Shown here piece after piece: positions 8,653-18,057 of a stretch of DNA of 64,000 nucleotides. Made by a program: the position numbers and the translations under genes. Under the pieces are notes generated by a model that was not told where the DNA came from, ran no database searches, and saw nothing but the letters and a program-made list of their open reading frames with translations. Within the stretch, counting starts at the first letter, position 1. Each line of letters begins with the position of its first letter. Origin of the DNA: Sphingomonadales bacterium 12-68-11 (GTDB lineage Bacteria; Pseudomonadota; Alphaproteobacteria; Sphingomonadales; Sphingomonadaceae); contig NCCV01000003.1 in the NCBI GenBank assembly GCA_002279825.1, positions 372,001 to 436,000 on the forward strand, in the 5' to 3' direction.

Positions 8653-9429
8653 TCAGAAGCGCCTCTGCTGATTGTCGACCGTGTCGCAAGTGCCGCTGAA
8701 GGCATAGTTCGAGGCCCCCCGGATGGAAATCCGCCCGCTGCGGCGGTCGATGACGATCGTCGGCTTGTTAAGCCCGTTGAGCCGATAGGACGCGCGGATC
8801 GTGTCACCCCCGCGTGATACGTTGTCGAGTTCCCACCAGCCGTGGTCGCCGCGCGAATGGATCGGCGGAATCAGGTTGTCCGGCAGGCGGATGCGCCCAC
8901 CGTCCTCCCACAACTGGATCGTCACCGACGCATCGAAGTCTTGCGTCGAAAGCTCGGTGCGGTTGCCGTAGGTGTAACGTCCCTTGTCGTAGTCCCAGGT
9001 ATAGCCGTAGCGGGTTGCCAACGTCGGGCGCGCGCCTTCGCCGAAGCAGACCAGGCCAAGGTCGAACCAGTGCTCGTCGCTTCCGGGGCGGGAGCCCGCC
9101 GCGCTCGGAACGGGTTGAGGCAACGGAGTCGCGACGCTGGCGGACTGGCGGCAGTCCGGCGCCGGCGAGATCGTGATCGAATCGTAGCGGCCATTGACGG
9201 TCGCCACAGTGACGCAGGTCCGGGTCGGCTCGCGCCACCAGTAGGTCCAGACCCGGTCGTCCCCGGTCTCCGTGCGCACCAGGGCGTATCCCCGCGCCTG
9301 AAGCTGGGTTTCGCCGCCGGCCCCGCGGGCACCGACCAGGTCCTGGAGATCGGACGGCGCCTGAGCTTCGGCCACCGCGTGCACGGCAATCGCCCCGACA
9401 GCACCGAGAACAACGAGTGAGTATCGCAT
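8653..9429 (-). CDS. Conserved secreted protein of unknown function
   Basis: A 258-aa protein with an N-terminal signal peptide (cleavage likely near A-E-A-Q, residue 22). A first domain contains L-Q-A-R-G-Y and W-T-Y-W-W-R-E-P-T-R-T-C-V-T-V, resembling small periplasmic modules found in sphingomonads. A Pro/Ser linker follows, and then a second beta-rich region with W-W-E-L-D-N-V and a C-terminal Y-A-F-S-G-T-C. No enzyme motif was recognised. It lies between the spermidine synthase-like fusion and another envelope protein on the same strand. Confidence 0.6.
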   Translation of the reverse strand: MRYSLVVLGAVGAIAVHAVAEAQAPSDLQDLVGARGAGGETQLQARGYALVRTETGDDRVWTYWWREPTRTCVTVATVNGRYDSITISPAPDCRQSASVATPLPQPVPSAAGSRPGSDEHWFDLGLVCFGEGARPTLATRYGYTWDYDKGRYTYGNRTELSTQDFDASVTIQLWEDGGRIRLPDNLIPPIHSRGDHGWWELDNVSRGGDTIRASYRLNGLNKPTIVIDRRSGRISIRGASNYAFSGTCDTVDNQQRRF

Positions 9430-9497
9430 AGGACCGGGAACCTCCTCTCAGATGTCGCGCGATTCATACGGGCCGCACGCCGCCGCGACTAGCGCGG

Positions 9498-10169
9498 TCA
9501 GGTGAACAGATGCCCCAGGCTAAATGCACCGACACTGGCGGAGACGATGCCCAGCGTGGCGCTCCAGCACGCCGAGAGTAGCCCAGCCGGAAGATGCCGC
9601 TGAAACCACCGGACCTCTACCACCACGAACCAGATCACGGCCGCGAGGATCAGCGCCGCGCCCACTGGCGCGGCTACGGGCCCCTGCGTCGTCGCGAGCG
9701 TGGTCCCGGCACCCAGGACGAGCGCGAATGGCGCGGTCGCATAGCACTGCGCGTAGAACGGGGCCTTGAGCCGCGGGCGGGTCAGGCGCTGGCCCCGCGC
9801 CCAGACCAGGCGTGTCGCCAGCATCAACGGGAACAGCGAAAAGAACAGTAGACGCAGCACCAGCAGCGATCCGTCATCGTTTACCAGCCCGGCAAGCCCA
9901 TGCGTGTCATCGACAATGGGATTGTCGCCCTGCCCCACCGCCAGTTCGAACGCGTGCGACAGAAGCAAAGCGACCAGCAGGAACAGGGGTGGACTGAGAG
10001 TGTCGTCGAATTGCAACGCTTCGCGGTCGTGGAGCTCACGGTTAGCGTATTCCATCGTGCCCAGCGGCCAGACGATGGCTCGCGCCAAGGTGAGCGGGAA
10101 GAAGACCAGCCAGCTCATCACCTCGAAGAGCACTTCGTCGAGCGAATTGAGCCACTTGGCAAAGTCCAT
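9498..10169 (-). CDS. Multi-pass membrane protein, unknown function
   Basis: A 223-aa protein with about five hydrophobic segments (around residues 15-35, 62-80, 105-122, 145-175 and 195-220). A soluble loop sits between the first two, beginning E-Y-A-N-R-E-L-H-D-R-E-A. No known catalytic or transport motif was found. The gene is on the minus strand with 20 bp to the downstream end of the first SDR gene, so co-transcription is possible but unproven. Confidence 0.6.
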   Translation of the reverse strand: MDFAKWLNSLDEVLFEVMSWLVFFPLTLARAIVWPLGTMEYANRELHDREALQFDDTLSPPLFLLVALLLSHAFELAVGQGDNPIVDDTHGLAGLVNDDGSLLVLRLLFFSLFPLMLATRLVWARGQRLTRPRLKAPFYAQCYATAPFALVLGAGTTLATTQGPVAAPVGAALILAAVIWFVVVEVRWFQRHLPAGLLSACWSATLGIVSASVGAFSLGHLFT

Positions 10170-10189
10170 CGGAGCGCGCCCCGCCGGTC

Positions 10190-11140
10190 CTAATGTCCGC
10201 CGGCCGGCGAGGTGGAGCCCAAGTCGAGCGCGAAATCGCCTTCCTTCTTGGGCGGCACCGGGCGGTTGCCGGGGGCCATCAGATTGCGGACCATTTCGGC
10301 GCGCATCTGCTCGAACTTGACGCGGCCGGGGGTCGGCTCGTCAGTCGGAAAGGCGTCTTCGATCTCGCGGTGGCGCTGCTGCACCTCCTCCAGAAACTCG
10401 CGGTTAGTGAAAATGTAGAAGCGGTTCGCCTTGATCGCCTCGACCACCGCCTTGCCGGTATCGAACGGGTCGATCGCGCCCCGCATCGCGTCCCACAGGT
10501 CCTTGAGAAACTGCGGCGCGCCTTCCTCCTTGATGTGCTCGGGATCGTCCTCGGGCAGCGGCACCATCGCGGTGCGGGTGGCGCCGGGGAACAGGCACGA
10601 CACGCCGATGCCGTCCTTGGCGAGCTGCATGCGCAGGCTCTCCGAGAACCCCCGCACCGCGTACTTGGCGGTTGAGTAGGCGGCGAGCCCGGGCAGCGGC
10701 ACCACGCCTGCCATTGAGCTGGTGTTGATCACGTGCCCGCCCTCACCCTGCGCGCGGATGATCGGCACCACGATTTTGGTGCCGTTGACCACGCCGCCGA
10801 GGTTGACCGAAATCGCCCGGTCCCACTCGTCGAAATCGGGGCTGGCGGCCGTGCCGCCTCCGTTGATCCCCGCGTTGTTGGCCAGCACGTGGATCTTGCC
10901 GAACGCGGCGAGCGTCTCGCCCACCGCGGCACGCAAGGAGTCGCGATCGGCGACATTGGCTTTGACGAAGTGCACGGCGTTGTTACCCGCGAACTGCGCC
11001 TGCGCCTTGGCGATGTGATCGTCGCTCCAGTCGGCGAGGCTGACTTTCATCCCCTCGGCGAGAAACGCGCGCGCCATGCCAAGCCCGATTCCGCTTGCCC
11101 CGCCGGTGATGAAGGCGACTTTGCCGGTCAGTTGTTCCAT
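10190..11140 (-). CDS. Short-chain dehydrogenase/reductase
   Basis: A 316-aa classical SDR. The cofactor motif T-G-G-A-S-G-I-G is near residue 12, N-N-A-G near 90, and the catalytic Tyr-x-x-x-Lys appears in A-Y-S-T-A-K-Y-A-V at about 155. A C-terminal extension of about 60 residues follows the core fold. It oxidises or reduces an alcohol/ketone with NAD(P); the substrate is unknown. It lies 13 bp from a second SDR of the same architecture on the same strand, which suggests a tandem duplication. Confidence 0.85.
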   Translation of the reverse strand: MEQLTGKVAFITGGASGIGLGMARAFLAEGMKVSLADWSDDHIAKAQAQFAGNNAVHFVKANVADRDSLRAAVGETLAAFGKIHVLANNAGINGGGTAASPDFDEWDRAISVNLGGVVNGTKIVVPIIRAQGEGGHVINTSSMAGVVPLPGLAAYSTAKYAVRGFSESLRMQLAKDGIGVSCLFPGATRTAMVPLPEDDPEHIKEEGAPQFLKDLWDAMRGAIDPFDTGKAVVEAIKANRFYIFTNREFLEEVQQRHREIEDAFPTDEPTPGRVKFEQMRAEMVRNLMAPGNRPVPPKKEGDFALDLGSTSPAGGH

Positions 11141-11153
11141 GCGGGCTCCTTAC

Positions 11154-12017
11154 TCATTCATCGCGGAAGCGGCCGAAGTCCGGCGCGGCTTCCTGGGTGT
11201 CGGGGGTTGCCGCGAGTACGGCTTCGGCGCGGGCGCGCATGGCGTCCTTATAGAAGCCGTGCGTGACGATGTAGGTGCGGTTGGCGAGGATGCCGTCCGC
11301 CACCAGTTCGCCGACCGCTTTGGGCTCCATCCAGTTGTCGCCGACTATGCGGCGCGAAAGCTTGGCCTCGCTGGCCTTGTAGCCGCTGCCTTCGAGCCAG
11401 TGCGCGGGGCGGTTCGACTGGGTCTCGTGGATATTCGATTTGACCGGGCCGGGCAGCAGGATCGAGACTCCGATGCCCTCTTCGCCCAGCCGCGCCTTCA
11501 CCGCCTCGCAGTAATGGCACACCGCCGCCTTGCTGGCGGCGTATATCGCGAGGTGCTCGGGCATCACGACTTCGGCGGCCAGGCTGGCGGTTGAGACGAT
11601 GTGCCCGCCCCGCCCGTGCGCGCGCATCTGCGGCACGAACTCGACGAAGCCGTTGACGACGCCACCAAAGTTGACGCCCATGCCGAAGTCGTAATCGGCA
11701 TAAGTCGCCTCGAGGATCGGCCCTTCGAGCCCCACCCCGGCATTGTTGACGAGAATGTCGATCCCGCCGAACTCGGCCTGCATCCTGGCAGCCGCCTCGC
11801 GGTAGGCGGCGCGGTCGCTGACATCGAGCTGGAGCGCGGAGACCGCGTTCGAACGCCCACCGAAGGTCCGCAGCGCGTGCTCGATGTGGTCGTGGCGCAG
11901 ATCGGCGAGCACGACTTTCGCCCCTCGGCCCACCAGCACTGTGGCGATGCCGAGCCCGATCCCGCTCGCCCCGCCGGTCACGAACGCGACTTTCCCCTCG
12001 AAACTGTCGATGGCCAT
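11154..12017 (-). CDS. Short-chain dehydrogenase/reductase
   Basis: A 287-aa SDR with T-G-G-A-S-G-I-G at residues about 15-22, N-N-A-G near 91, and the active-site Y-A-A-S-K at about 160. Its overall length and its C-terminal region, where a V-A-D-G-I-L-A-N-R-T-Y-I-V-T-H segment parallels the V-E-A-I-K-A-N-R-F-Y-I-F-T-N of the next gene, suggest that the two SDRs are paralogues. It is probably co-transcribed with the downstream SDR. The substrate is unknown. It diverges from the DUF1993 gene. Confidence 0.85.
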   Translation of the reverse strand: MAIDSFEGKVAFVTGGASGIGLGIATVLVGRGAKVVLADLRHDHIEHALRTFGGRSNAVSALQLDVSDRAAYREAAARMQAEFGGIDILVNNAGVGLEGPILEATYADYDFGMGVNFGGVVNGFVEFVPQMRAHGRGGHIVSTASLAAEVVMPEHLAIYAASKAAVCHYCEAVKARLGEEGIGVSILLPGPVKSNIHETQSNRPAHWLEGSGYKASEAKLSRRIVGDNWMEPKAVGELVADGILANRTYIVTHGFYKDAMRARAEAVLAATPDTQEAAPDFGRFRDE

Positions 12018-12105
12018 CGTCGGGCGATCCTCTCTTCAGGACTCGTTTGGCAGAGGCGGGTTGGGCCGTCTATGGCTCCCGCGAACCCCGATAGGAGACC
12101 CTCGC

Positions 12106-12609
12106 ATGTCGCTCACGCTTCACGCCGCCACCGTTCCCAACTGGCTGCAGATTCTCGGCTCGGCCAAAGGCTGGCTCGACAAGGCCGAGGGCCAGGACGG
12201 CATTCTCGGTGCCAAGCTGGCCGACGACATGTGGCCCTTCGCCAAGCAGATCGCCGTGCTGGCTACGCACAGCCAGGGTGCGATCGAAGGCGTGCGCAAA
12301 GGCGTGTTCACGCCCGAATTCGGCCCTGCACCCACCACGATCGTGGAGCTGCGCGCCAAGATCGACGGTGCGATCGCTTTTCTCGAGGGTCTGACCGTCG
12401 AGGAGATGCAAGCCTTCGTCGGCCAGCCGATGCGTTTCGAGATCGGCGAGAAGAAGCTGCCGTTCCTGGCCGAAGACTTCCTGCTCACCTTCAGCCAGAC
12501 CAACTTCTTCTTCCACGCGGTGACCGCCTACGGGATCCTGCGCGCGAACGGCATCGCGGTCGGCAAGCTCGACTATCTCGGCAAGCTGCGGATGGCGCTT
12601 CCGGCCTAG
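12106..12609 (+). CDS. DUF1993 family protein
   Basis: A 167-aa soluble protein matching the DUF1993 family (residues 1-165). It has a V-P-N-W-L-Q-I-L segment near the start, an internal F-E-I-G-E-K-K-L-P-F block, and the C-terminal N-F-F-F-H-A-V-T-A-Y-G-I-L-R motif. The last resembles DinB-like four-helix bundles. The biochemical function is unknown. An AGGAGA ribosome-binding site lies about nine bases before the ATG. It is monocistronic, divergent from the SDR pair and convergent with the RNA helicase. Confidence 0.8.
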   Translation: MSLTLHAATVPNWLQILGSAKGWLDKAEGQDGILGAKLADDMWPFAKQIAVLATHSQGAIEGVRKGVFTPEFGPAPTTIVELRAKIDGAIAFLEGLTVEEMQAFVGQPMRFEIGEKKLPFLAEDFLLTFSQTNFFFHAVTAYGILRANGIAVGKLDYLGKLRMALPA

Positions 12610-12642
12610 GGCTTACATGACGGGACGGGGAATCGGCCTTCT

Positions 12643-14454
12643 TCAGGCCGGCCGGTCGCCCTTGGGGCCCTTGCGGTGGGGCTTCTTCGGCCAGGCCTTG
12701 CGCGGCGGGCCGCCGGGGCCAGCAGGCCGCGGGCGAGAGTCAGGACCGCGAGGACCAGCGCCCGCCCCCGCGCCGCGCGGCCCGGCGCTATGGACCCGCG
12801 CGGGGCCGGCGGCCTTGCGGTTCTCGCGCGCGGCTTCGCGCGGCGTGTCGGGCGCGCGTTCGATCGTCACGTCGCCGCCGTCTTCGGCTCCGGCCGTTCG
12901 CGACAGCGCGGCGGCGAACTTGTCGGCGCTGGCGCGCGGAATCTGGAAATGGGTCTCGTTGGCGCTGATCCGGATCGCCCCGATCTCGTTGCGGGTGATG
13001 TGCCCGCGCCGGCACAGCAGCGGGAGTATCCAGCGCGGATCGGCATTTTGGCGCCGTCCGATGTCGAGCCGGAACCAGACCACGTCCTCGAAGCCCGCGC
13101 GGTGGCGTTCCTGCCGGTCGGCCTGTTGGGCGGCGGGGGTGTTTTCGGTGATCTCCTCGGCCTGCGGCATCATCGCGCGGTGGGCGCGGACCAACGCCGC
13201 GGCGATATCCTCGGCGCTGCGCTCGGCCATCAGGCGCGCGGCCAGCGCGCGGTCCTCGTCGTCGAACTCGGCGGGCTCGAGCAGCGCTGCGAGCAGCCGT
13301 TGACGATCGTTGTGGCGAATGGCTTCCAAGGTCGGCGGATCGATCCACTCCGCCTGGATGCGTGCGCCGCGCAGCATCGATTCGACGCGCTTGCGGCGCG
13401 GATAGGGCACGATCAGCACCGCGGTGCCCTTCTTGCCGGCGCGCCCGGTCCGCCCCGAGCGGTGCTGCAGCACTTCCGCATCGCGCGGGATCTCGACATG
13501 GATCACCAGGCTGAGCGTCGGCAGGTCGATGCCGCGCGCCGCCACGTCGGTGGCCACGCAGACGCGCGCGCGCCGGTCGCGCAGCGCCTGCAGCGCCTGG
13601 TTGCGCTCCGATTGCGAATGCTCGCCCGACAGCGCCACCACCGCAAAGCCGCGTTCGCGCAGCGTGGCGTGGAGGTGGCGGACGTTCTCGCGCGTGGCGC
13701 AGAACAGCATCGCCGTCTCGGCCTCGTGGAACCGCAGCAGGTTGACCACCGCGTGCTCGATTTCGGCCGGGCTTACGGTGACGGCCTGGTAGGTTATGTC
13801 GCCGTGTCCGCGGTCGTCGCCGACGGTCGAAATGCGCAGCGCGTCGCGCTGGTAGCGCTGGGCGAGGCGGGTGATCGCGGCCGGCATCGTGGCCGAAAAC
13901 AGCAGCGTGCGGCGCCCGTCGGGCGTCGCGTCGAGGATCTGCTCGAGATCTTCGCGGAAGCCCATGTCGAGCATCTCGTCGGCCTCGTCGAGGACGATGG
14001 TCCGCAGCGCGGCGAGGTCGAGCGCGCCGCGCTCGAGGTGGTCGCGCAGCCGGCCGGGCGTGCCGACCACGATCTGCGGCAGCTCGCGCAACGCGCGCCG
14101 TTCCTTCGACGGATCCATGCCGCCGACACAGGTCGCGACCCGCACGCCCGCCTGGCCGTAGAGCCAGACGAGCTCGCGGCTGACCTGCAGCGCCAGTTCG
14201 CGCGTAGGGGCAATGACCAGCGCCAGCGGGCCGGCCGAGGCTTCCGCGGTGCCGTCCGCGCGCAACAGCTCGGTCGCCATCGCCATTCCGAACGCCACGG
14301 TCTTGCCCGAGCCGGTCTGCGCCGAGACCACCAGGTCGCGGCCTACCGCGCCGGGCTCGAGCACCGCCGCCTGCACCGGGGTGGGTTCGGCATAGCCGCG
14401 GGCGGCGAGAGCCTGGCCGAGGATCGGCGGAAGATTGGCAAAAGGCATCGTCAT
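12643..14454 (-). CDS. DEAD-box ATP-dependent RNA helicase
   Basis: A 603-aa helicase with all core motifs. They are the Q-motif P-T-P-V-Q, motif I A-Q-T-G-S-G-K-T, P-T-R-E-L-A, D-E-A-D, S-A-T, A-T-D-V-A-A-R-G-I-D and H-R-S-G-R-T-G-R-A-G. A DbpA-like RNA-binding domain lies near residues 470-540 (I-G-A-I-R-I-S...H-F-Q-I-P). A basic Gly/Pro/Arg-rich tail of about 60 residues follows. Likely roles are ribosome assembly or mRNA unwinding, as for DeaD/DbpA. The ATG at 14454 has an upstream CAGGGA; the ATG at 14448 is an alternative. Confidence 0.9.
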   Translation of the reverse strand: MTMPFANLPPILGQALAARGYAEPTPVQAAVLEPGAVGRDLVVSAQTGSGKTVAFGMAMATELLRADGTAEASAGPLALVIAPTRELALQVSRELVWLYGQAGVRVATCVGGMDPSKERRALRELPQIVVGTPGRLRDHLERGALDLAALRTIVLDEADEMLDMGFREDLEQILDATPDGRRTLLFSATMPAAITRLAQRYQRDALRISTVGDDRGHGDITYQAVTVSPAEIEHAVVNLLRFHEAETAMLFCATRENVRHLHATLRERGFAVVALSGEHSQSERNQALQALRDRRARVCVATDVAARGIDLPTLSLVIHVEIPRDAEVLQHRSGRTGRAGKKGTAVLIVPYPRRKRVESMLRGARIQAEWIDPPTLEAIRHNDRQRLLAALLEPAEFDDEDRALAARLMAERSAEDIAAALVRAHRAMMPQAEEITENTPAAQQADRQERHRAGFEDVVWFRLDIGRRQNADPRWILPLLCRRGHITRNEIGAIRISANETHFQIPRASADKFAAALSRTAGAEDGGDVTIERAPDTPREAARENRKAAGPARVHSAGPRGAGAGAGPRGPDSRPRPAGPGGPPRKAWPKKPHRKGPKGDRPA

Positions 14455-14512
14455 AAATAGGTATCCCTGGCCGCGAAACACCGCCGCGGCGTGAACTAAA
14501 GTGCCGGCGCGC

Positions 14513-15190
14513 TCAGGCGGCCTGCGCGAACCAGATCGTGTGGCGCGGGCCCTTGCCGTTCGGCCGCGCGCGAATTTCGACTTCCTCGACCGCGAAGCCG
14601 GCCTTCTCCAGCCGGCGGGTGAAGGCCGGATCGCGCGCCGCCGACCAGATCGCCAGCAGCCCGCCGGGCGCGAGCGCGGCCTTCGCCGACCGCAGCCCGG
14701 CAAAGGAATAGAGCCGTCCGTTCTCCGACCGAACCAGCCCGTCGGGCCCGTTGTCGACATCGAGCAGGATCGCATCGTAAGGCTCACTGGTGCGATCGGC
14801 GGCATCGTCGATGTACGCCGCGACGTCGCCCATGCTCAGGGTAACGCGCGGATCCTCGAGGCAACCGGCGGTCAGCTCGGCCATCGGCCCTCTCGCCCAC
14901 GCGACAATCTCAGGCACCAGCTCCGCCACCGTCGCCTGCGCCTGCGGATGCGCCGCCAACGCCGCGCGTAGAGTGAAGCCCATGCCGTAACCGCCGATCA
15001 GCAGGCGCGGCGCGGGCGCGCTCAGCCGCACCAAGGTGAGCTCGGCGAGCTGCTCCTCGGAATGGCGCATGCGCGTGCTCATCAGCTCGTTGCGGCCGAG
15101 CACGATCATGTGATCGCGGCCGTGCGCGTAGAGCCGCAGCTCCTCTCCGCCGGGGACTTGCGCGGTGCCGATGAGTTCGCGGGGGATCAT
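14513..15190 (-). CDS. Spermidine synthase-like protein
   Basis: A 225-aa Rossmann-fold protein related to spermidine synthases and SAM-dependent methyltransferases. It has L-L-I-G-G-Y-G-M-G-F-T-L (residues about 62-73, nucleotide loop), A-E-L-V-P-E-I-V-A-W-A (acidic residue), and D-A-I-L-L-D-V-D-N-G-P near 135. It is shorter than true spermidine synthases and lacks a clear putrescine-binding Asp set, so substrate and reaction are not certain. It lies downstream of pnp on the same strand, separated from it by a strong terminator. Confidence 0.75.
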   Translation of the reverse strand: MIPRELIGTAQVPGGEELRLYAHGRDHMIVLGRNELMSTRMRHSEEQLAELTLVRLSAPAPRLLIGGYGMGFTLRAALAAHPQAQATVAELVPEIVAWARGPMAELTAGCLEDPRVTLSMGDVAAYIDDAADRTSEPYDAILLDVDNGPDGLVRSENGRLYSFAGLRSAKAALAPGGLLAIWSAARDPAFTRRLEKAGFAVEEVEIRARPNGKGPRHTIWFAQAA

Positions 15191-15211
15191 ATCATCGTGC
15201 CTCAGGTCATT

Positions 15212-15244
15212 GAAAAAGGGCCGCGAGGTTGCCCCCGCGGCCCT
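15212..15244 (-). terminator. Rho-independent terminator after pnp
   Basis: On the minus strand a perfect 9-bp stem (AGGGCCGCG with CGCGGCCCT, arms 15236-15244 and 15217-15225) encloses a 10-base loop and is followed by a run of five T. It begins about 20 bp after the pnp stop codon. Confidence 0.85.
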
Positions 15245-15266
15245 GTTTCATGGGTTCCGGATCGGC

Positions 15267-17615
15267 CTAGTCGTCCTTGAGGAACGCCGGGATGTGGCTC
15301 GGCGCCGCGCCGCTGTCGTCGCCGTCCCGGGGGCGATCCTCGCGCGGGCCACGATCGCGATCGCCGCCTTCGCGACGCGGACCACGGTCGCCGCCGCCCT
15401 CGCGGCGCGGGCCTCGATCTCGGCCACCACCCCCGCCCGGACGACGGTCACCGTCGCCGCGCGGCCCGCGCGGACCACGATCGCCGCCTTCGCGCGGTTC
15501 GCGCGCCGGACGAGTGTCCTCCAGCTCGGCGCCGGTTTCCTGATCGACGACGCGCATCGACAGGCGAACCTTGCCGCGCGGATCGATCTCGAGAACCTTG
15601 ACCTTCACGGCCTGGCCTTCGCTGACCACGTCGGTCGGCTTCTCGACCCGCTCGTTGCGCATCTCGGAGACGTGGACGAGACCGTCCTTGCCGCCCATGA
15701 AGTTCACGAACGCGCCGAAATCGACGATGTTGACGACCTTGCCGTCATAGACTTTGCCGACTTCGGCCTCTTCCACGATCCCGGCGATCCACTTGCGGGC
15801 CGCTTCGATCTGGCTGACGTCGCTCGAAGAGATCTTGATCACGCCCTCGTCGTCGATGTCGACTTTGGCGCCGGTCTCGGCCACGATCTCGCGGATCACC
15901 TTGCCGCCGGTGCCGATGACGTCGCGGATCTTCGCCTTGTCGATCTGCATGGTCTCGATGCGCGGCGCGTGGGCCGAAAGTTCGGTCCGTGCCGAACCCA
16001 AGGCCTTGGTCATCTCGGCCAGGATGTGCGCGCGGCCGGCCTTCGCCTGCTCGAGCGCCTTGGCCATGATTTCCTGCGTGATGCCGGCGATCTTGATGTC
16101 CATCTGCATCGTGGTGATGCCCGCTTCGGTGCCCGCGACCTTGAAGTCCATGTCGCCGAGGTGATCCTCGTCGCCAAGGATGTCGGAGAGGACCGCGAAA
16201 TCGCCGCCTTCGAGGATCAGCCCCATCGCGATGCCCGAGACCGGGCGCGCGATAGGCACGCCGGCATCCATCATCGCCAGGCATCCGCCGCACACCGTCG
16301 CCATCGAGCTCGAGCCGTTGGACTCGGTGATGTCGGACAGGATGCGGATCGTGTACGGGAAATCTTCCCGCGCCGGCAGCATCGGGCGCAGCGCGCGCCA
16401 TGCCAGCTTGCCGTGGCCGACTTCGCGGCGGCCAGGGGCGCCGAAGCGGCCCACTTCGCCGACCGAGTAGGGCGGGAAGTTATAGTGCAGCATGAAGCTC
16501 TGGTAGCTGAGCCCGTCGAGGCCATCGATCATCTGCTCGGACTCTTTGGTGCCGAGCGTGGTGGTGCAGATCGCCTGGGTTTCGCCGCGGGTGAACAGCG
16601 CCGAACCATGCGTACGCGGCAGGAAGCCGACGCTCGCCTCGATCGGGCGGACCTGGTCGAGCTTGCGGCCGTCGATGCGCGAGCCGTCCTTGAGGATCGC
16701 GCCGCGTACGATGTCCGCTTCGACCTTCTTGGTCAGCTTGTTGGCGGTCATGCTGGTCTGGCCGTCGGCGGAGGCATAATGCGCCTTCACCTTGGCGCGC
16801 GCCTCGTTGAGTGCGTTCGAGCGCGCCGACTTGTCGGTCAGCTTATAGGCCGCGGCGATGTCGGCACCAACCAGGCCTTTGATCTCGGCCTTCATCGCCG
16901 AGTTGTCGCTGACGTTGAGGTCCCACGGATCCTTGGCAGCCTTCTCGGCCAGCTTGATGATCGCCCCGACGACCTTCTTCGATTCCTCGTGCGCGAACAT
17001 CACCGCGCCGAGCATCTCTTCCTCGGTCAGTTCCTTGGCTTCGGATTCGACCATCATCACCGCATCGTGCGTCGCGGCGACGACCAGGTCGAGGCGGCCT
17101 TCGGCCACTTCGCTCATGCTCGGGTTGAGCTGGTATTCGCCGTCCTTGAAGCCGACGCGCGCGGCGCCGATTGGGCCCATGAAGGGGACGCCCGAGATGG
17201 TCAGGGCGGCCGAGGCGGCGATCATCGCCACGATGTCGGGCTCGCTCTCGCCGTCATACGACAGCACCTGGCAGATCACGTTGATCTCGTTGTAGAACCC
17301 TTCCGGGAACAGCGGGCGGATCGGGCGGTCGATGAGACGGGAAACGAGCGTTTCCTTCTCGGTCGCGCCGCGCTCGCGCTTGAAGAATCCGCCCGGGATA
17401 CGGCCGGCGGCGGAGAACTTCTCCTGATAGTGGACGGTGAGCGGGAAGAAGTCCTGCCCTTCCTTGACGCTCTTGGCGGCGGTGACCGCGCAAAGAACGA
17501 CGGTTTCGCCGTAAGTGGCGAGGACCGCGCCGTCGGCTTGACGGGCAATGCGGCCGGTTTCCAGAGTGAGGGTCTTGCCGCCCCACTCCAGCGATACGGT
17601 TTTCGTGTCGAACAT
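15267..17615 (-). CDS. pnp: Polyribonucleotide nucleotidyltransferase (PNPase)
   Basis: A 782-aa 3'-5' phosphorolytic exoribonuclease. It has two RNase PH-like domains (about 10-230 and 315-545) separated by an all-helical domain. A KH domain follows with [10 protein letters not shown] (about 565), then an S1 domain with [13 protein letters not shown] (about 635). A C-terminal tail rich in Gly, Arg and Asp resembles RGG-type RNA-binding tails. It degrades mRNA with phosphate and can add tails. It is downstream of rpsO, as in most Proteobacteria, and ends at a strong terminator. Confidence 0.97.
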   Translation of the reverse strand: MFDTKTVSLEWGGKTLTLETGRIARQADGAVLATYGETVVLCAVTAAKSVKEGQDFFPLTVHYQEKFSAAGRIPGGFFKRERGATEKETLVSRLIDRPIRPLFPEGFYNEINVICQVLSYDGESEPDIVAMIAASAALTISGVPFMGPIGAARVGFKDGEYQLNPSMSEVAEGRLDLVVAATHDAVMMVESEAKELTEEEMLGAVMFAHEESKKVVGAIIKLAEKAAKDPWDLNVSDNSAMKAEIKGLVGADIAAAYKLTDKSARSNALNEARAKVKAHYASADGQTSMTANKLTKKVEADIVRGAILKDGSRIDGRKLDQVRPIEASVGFLPRTHGSALFTRGETQAICTTTLGTKESEQMIDGLDGLSYQSFMLHYNFPPYSVGEVGRFGAPGRREVGHGKLAWRALRPMLPAREDFPYTIRILSDITESNGSSSMATVCGGCLAMMDAGVPIARPVSGIAMGLILEGGDFAVLSDILGDEDHLGDMDFKVAGTEAGITTMQMDIKIAGITQEIMAKALEQAKAGRAHILAEMTKALGSARTELSAHAPRIETMQIDKAKIRDVIGTGGKVIREIVAETGAKVDIDDEGVIKISSSDVSQIEAARKWIAGIVEEAEVGKVYDGKVVNIVDFGAFVNFMGGKDGLVHVSEMRNERVEKPTDVVSEGQAVKVKVLEIDPRGKVRLSMRVVDQETGAELEDTRPAREPREGGDRGPRGPRGDGDRRPGGGGGRDRGPRREGGGDRGPRREGGDRDRGPREDRPRDGDDSGAAPSHIPAFLKDD

Positions 17616-17750
17616 GGATTTTCCTTAGCGTGTCCCGCGGCGCCAAATTGCGGCGCGGGGCCTCTGTGCCGGGTGTTCCGTCCCGGTCCGGTGCGGGGCC
17701 CTTCGAGCCCCAGGCCCCTTCACCGAATTGCGAAGGAAACCTCAAACAAG

Positions 17751-17773
17751 AAGCGGCCCGTATGGGGCCGCTT
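17751..17773 (-). terminator. Hairpin between rpsO and pnp
   Basis: A 9-bp perfect inverted repeat (AAGCGGCCC/GGGCCGCTT) lies 11 bp after the rpsO stop. On the minus strand it is followed by CTTGTTTG rather than a clean T-run. In E. coli the rpsO-pnp interval carries an attenuating terminator and RNase III cleavage site. A partial terminator is inferred here. Confidence 0.6.
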
Positions 17774-17783
17774 CGCGTCAATC

Positions 17784-18053
17784 TTATTTCCGCAGACCCA
17801 GCTTCTGGATCAGCGAGTTGTAGCGCGCGACGTCCGTCTTCTTGAGGTACGCGAGCAGGCTGCGGCGCTTGTTGACCATCATCAACAGGCCGCGGCGCGA
17901 ATGGTTGTCCTTGTGGTGGTCCTTGAAGTGCTCGGTGAGGTTGCGAATGCGCTCGGTGAGGATCGCGACCTGCACTTCGGGGGACCCGGTATCGCCCTTG
18001 GACTGGGCGTTGTCGGTGATGATTTCCTGCTTCTTCTCGGCCGTGACCGACAT
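17784..18053 (-). CDS. rpsO: 30S ribosomal protein S15
   Basis: An 89-aa protein of the expected length for S15. It has the characteristic [17 protein letters not shown] segment, [15 protein letters not shown] near the middle, and the C-terminal Y-L-K-K-T-D...[11 protein letters not shown]. It binds 16S rRNA in the platform of the small subunit. It is four bases downstream of truB and upstream of pnp, the conserved truB-rpsO-pnp order. Confidence 0.98.
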   Translation of the reverse strand: MSVTAEKKQEIITDNAQSKGDTGSPEVQVAILTERIRNLTEHFKDHHKDNHSRRGLLMMVNKRRSLLAYLKKTDVARYNSLIQKLGLRK

Positions 18054-18057
18054 AGTC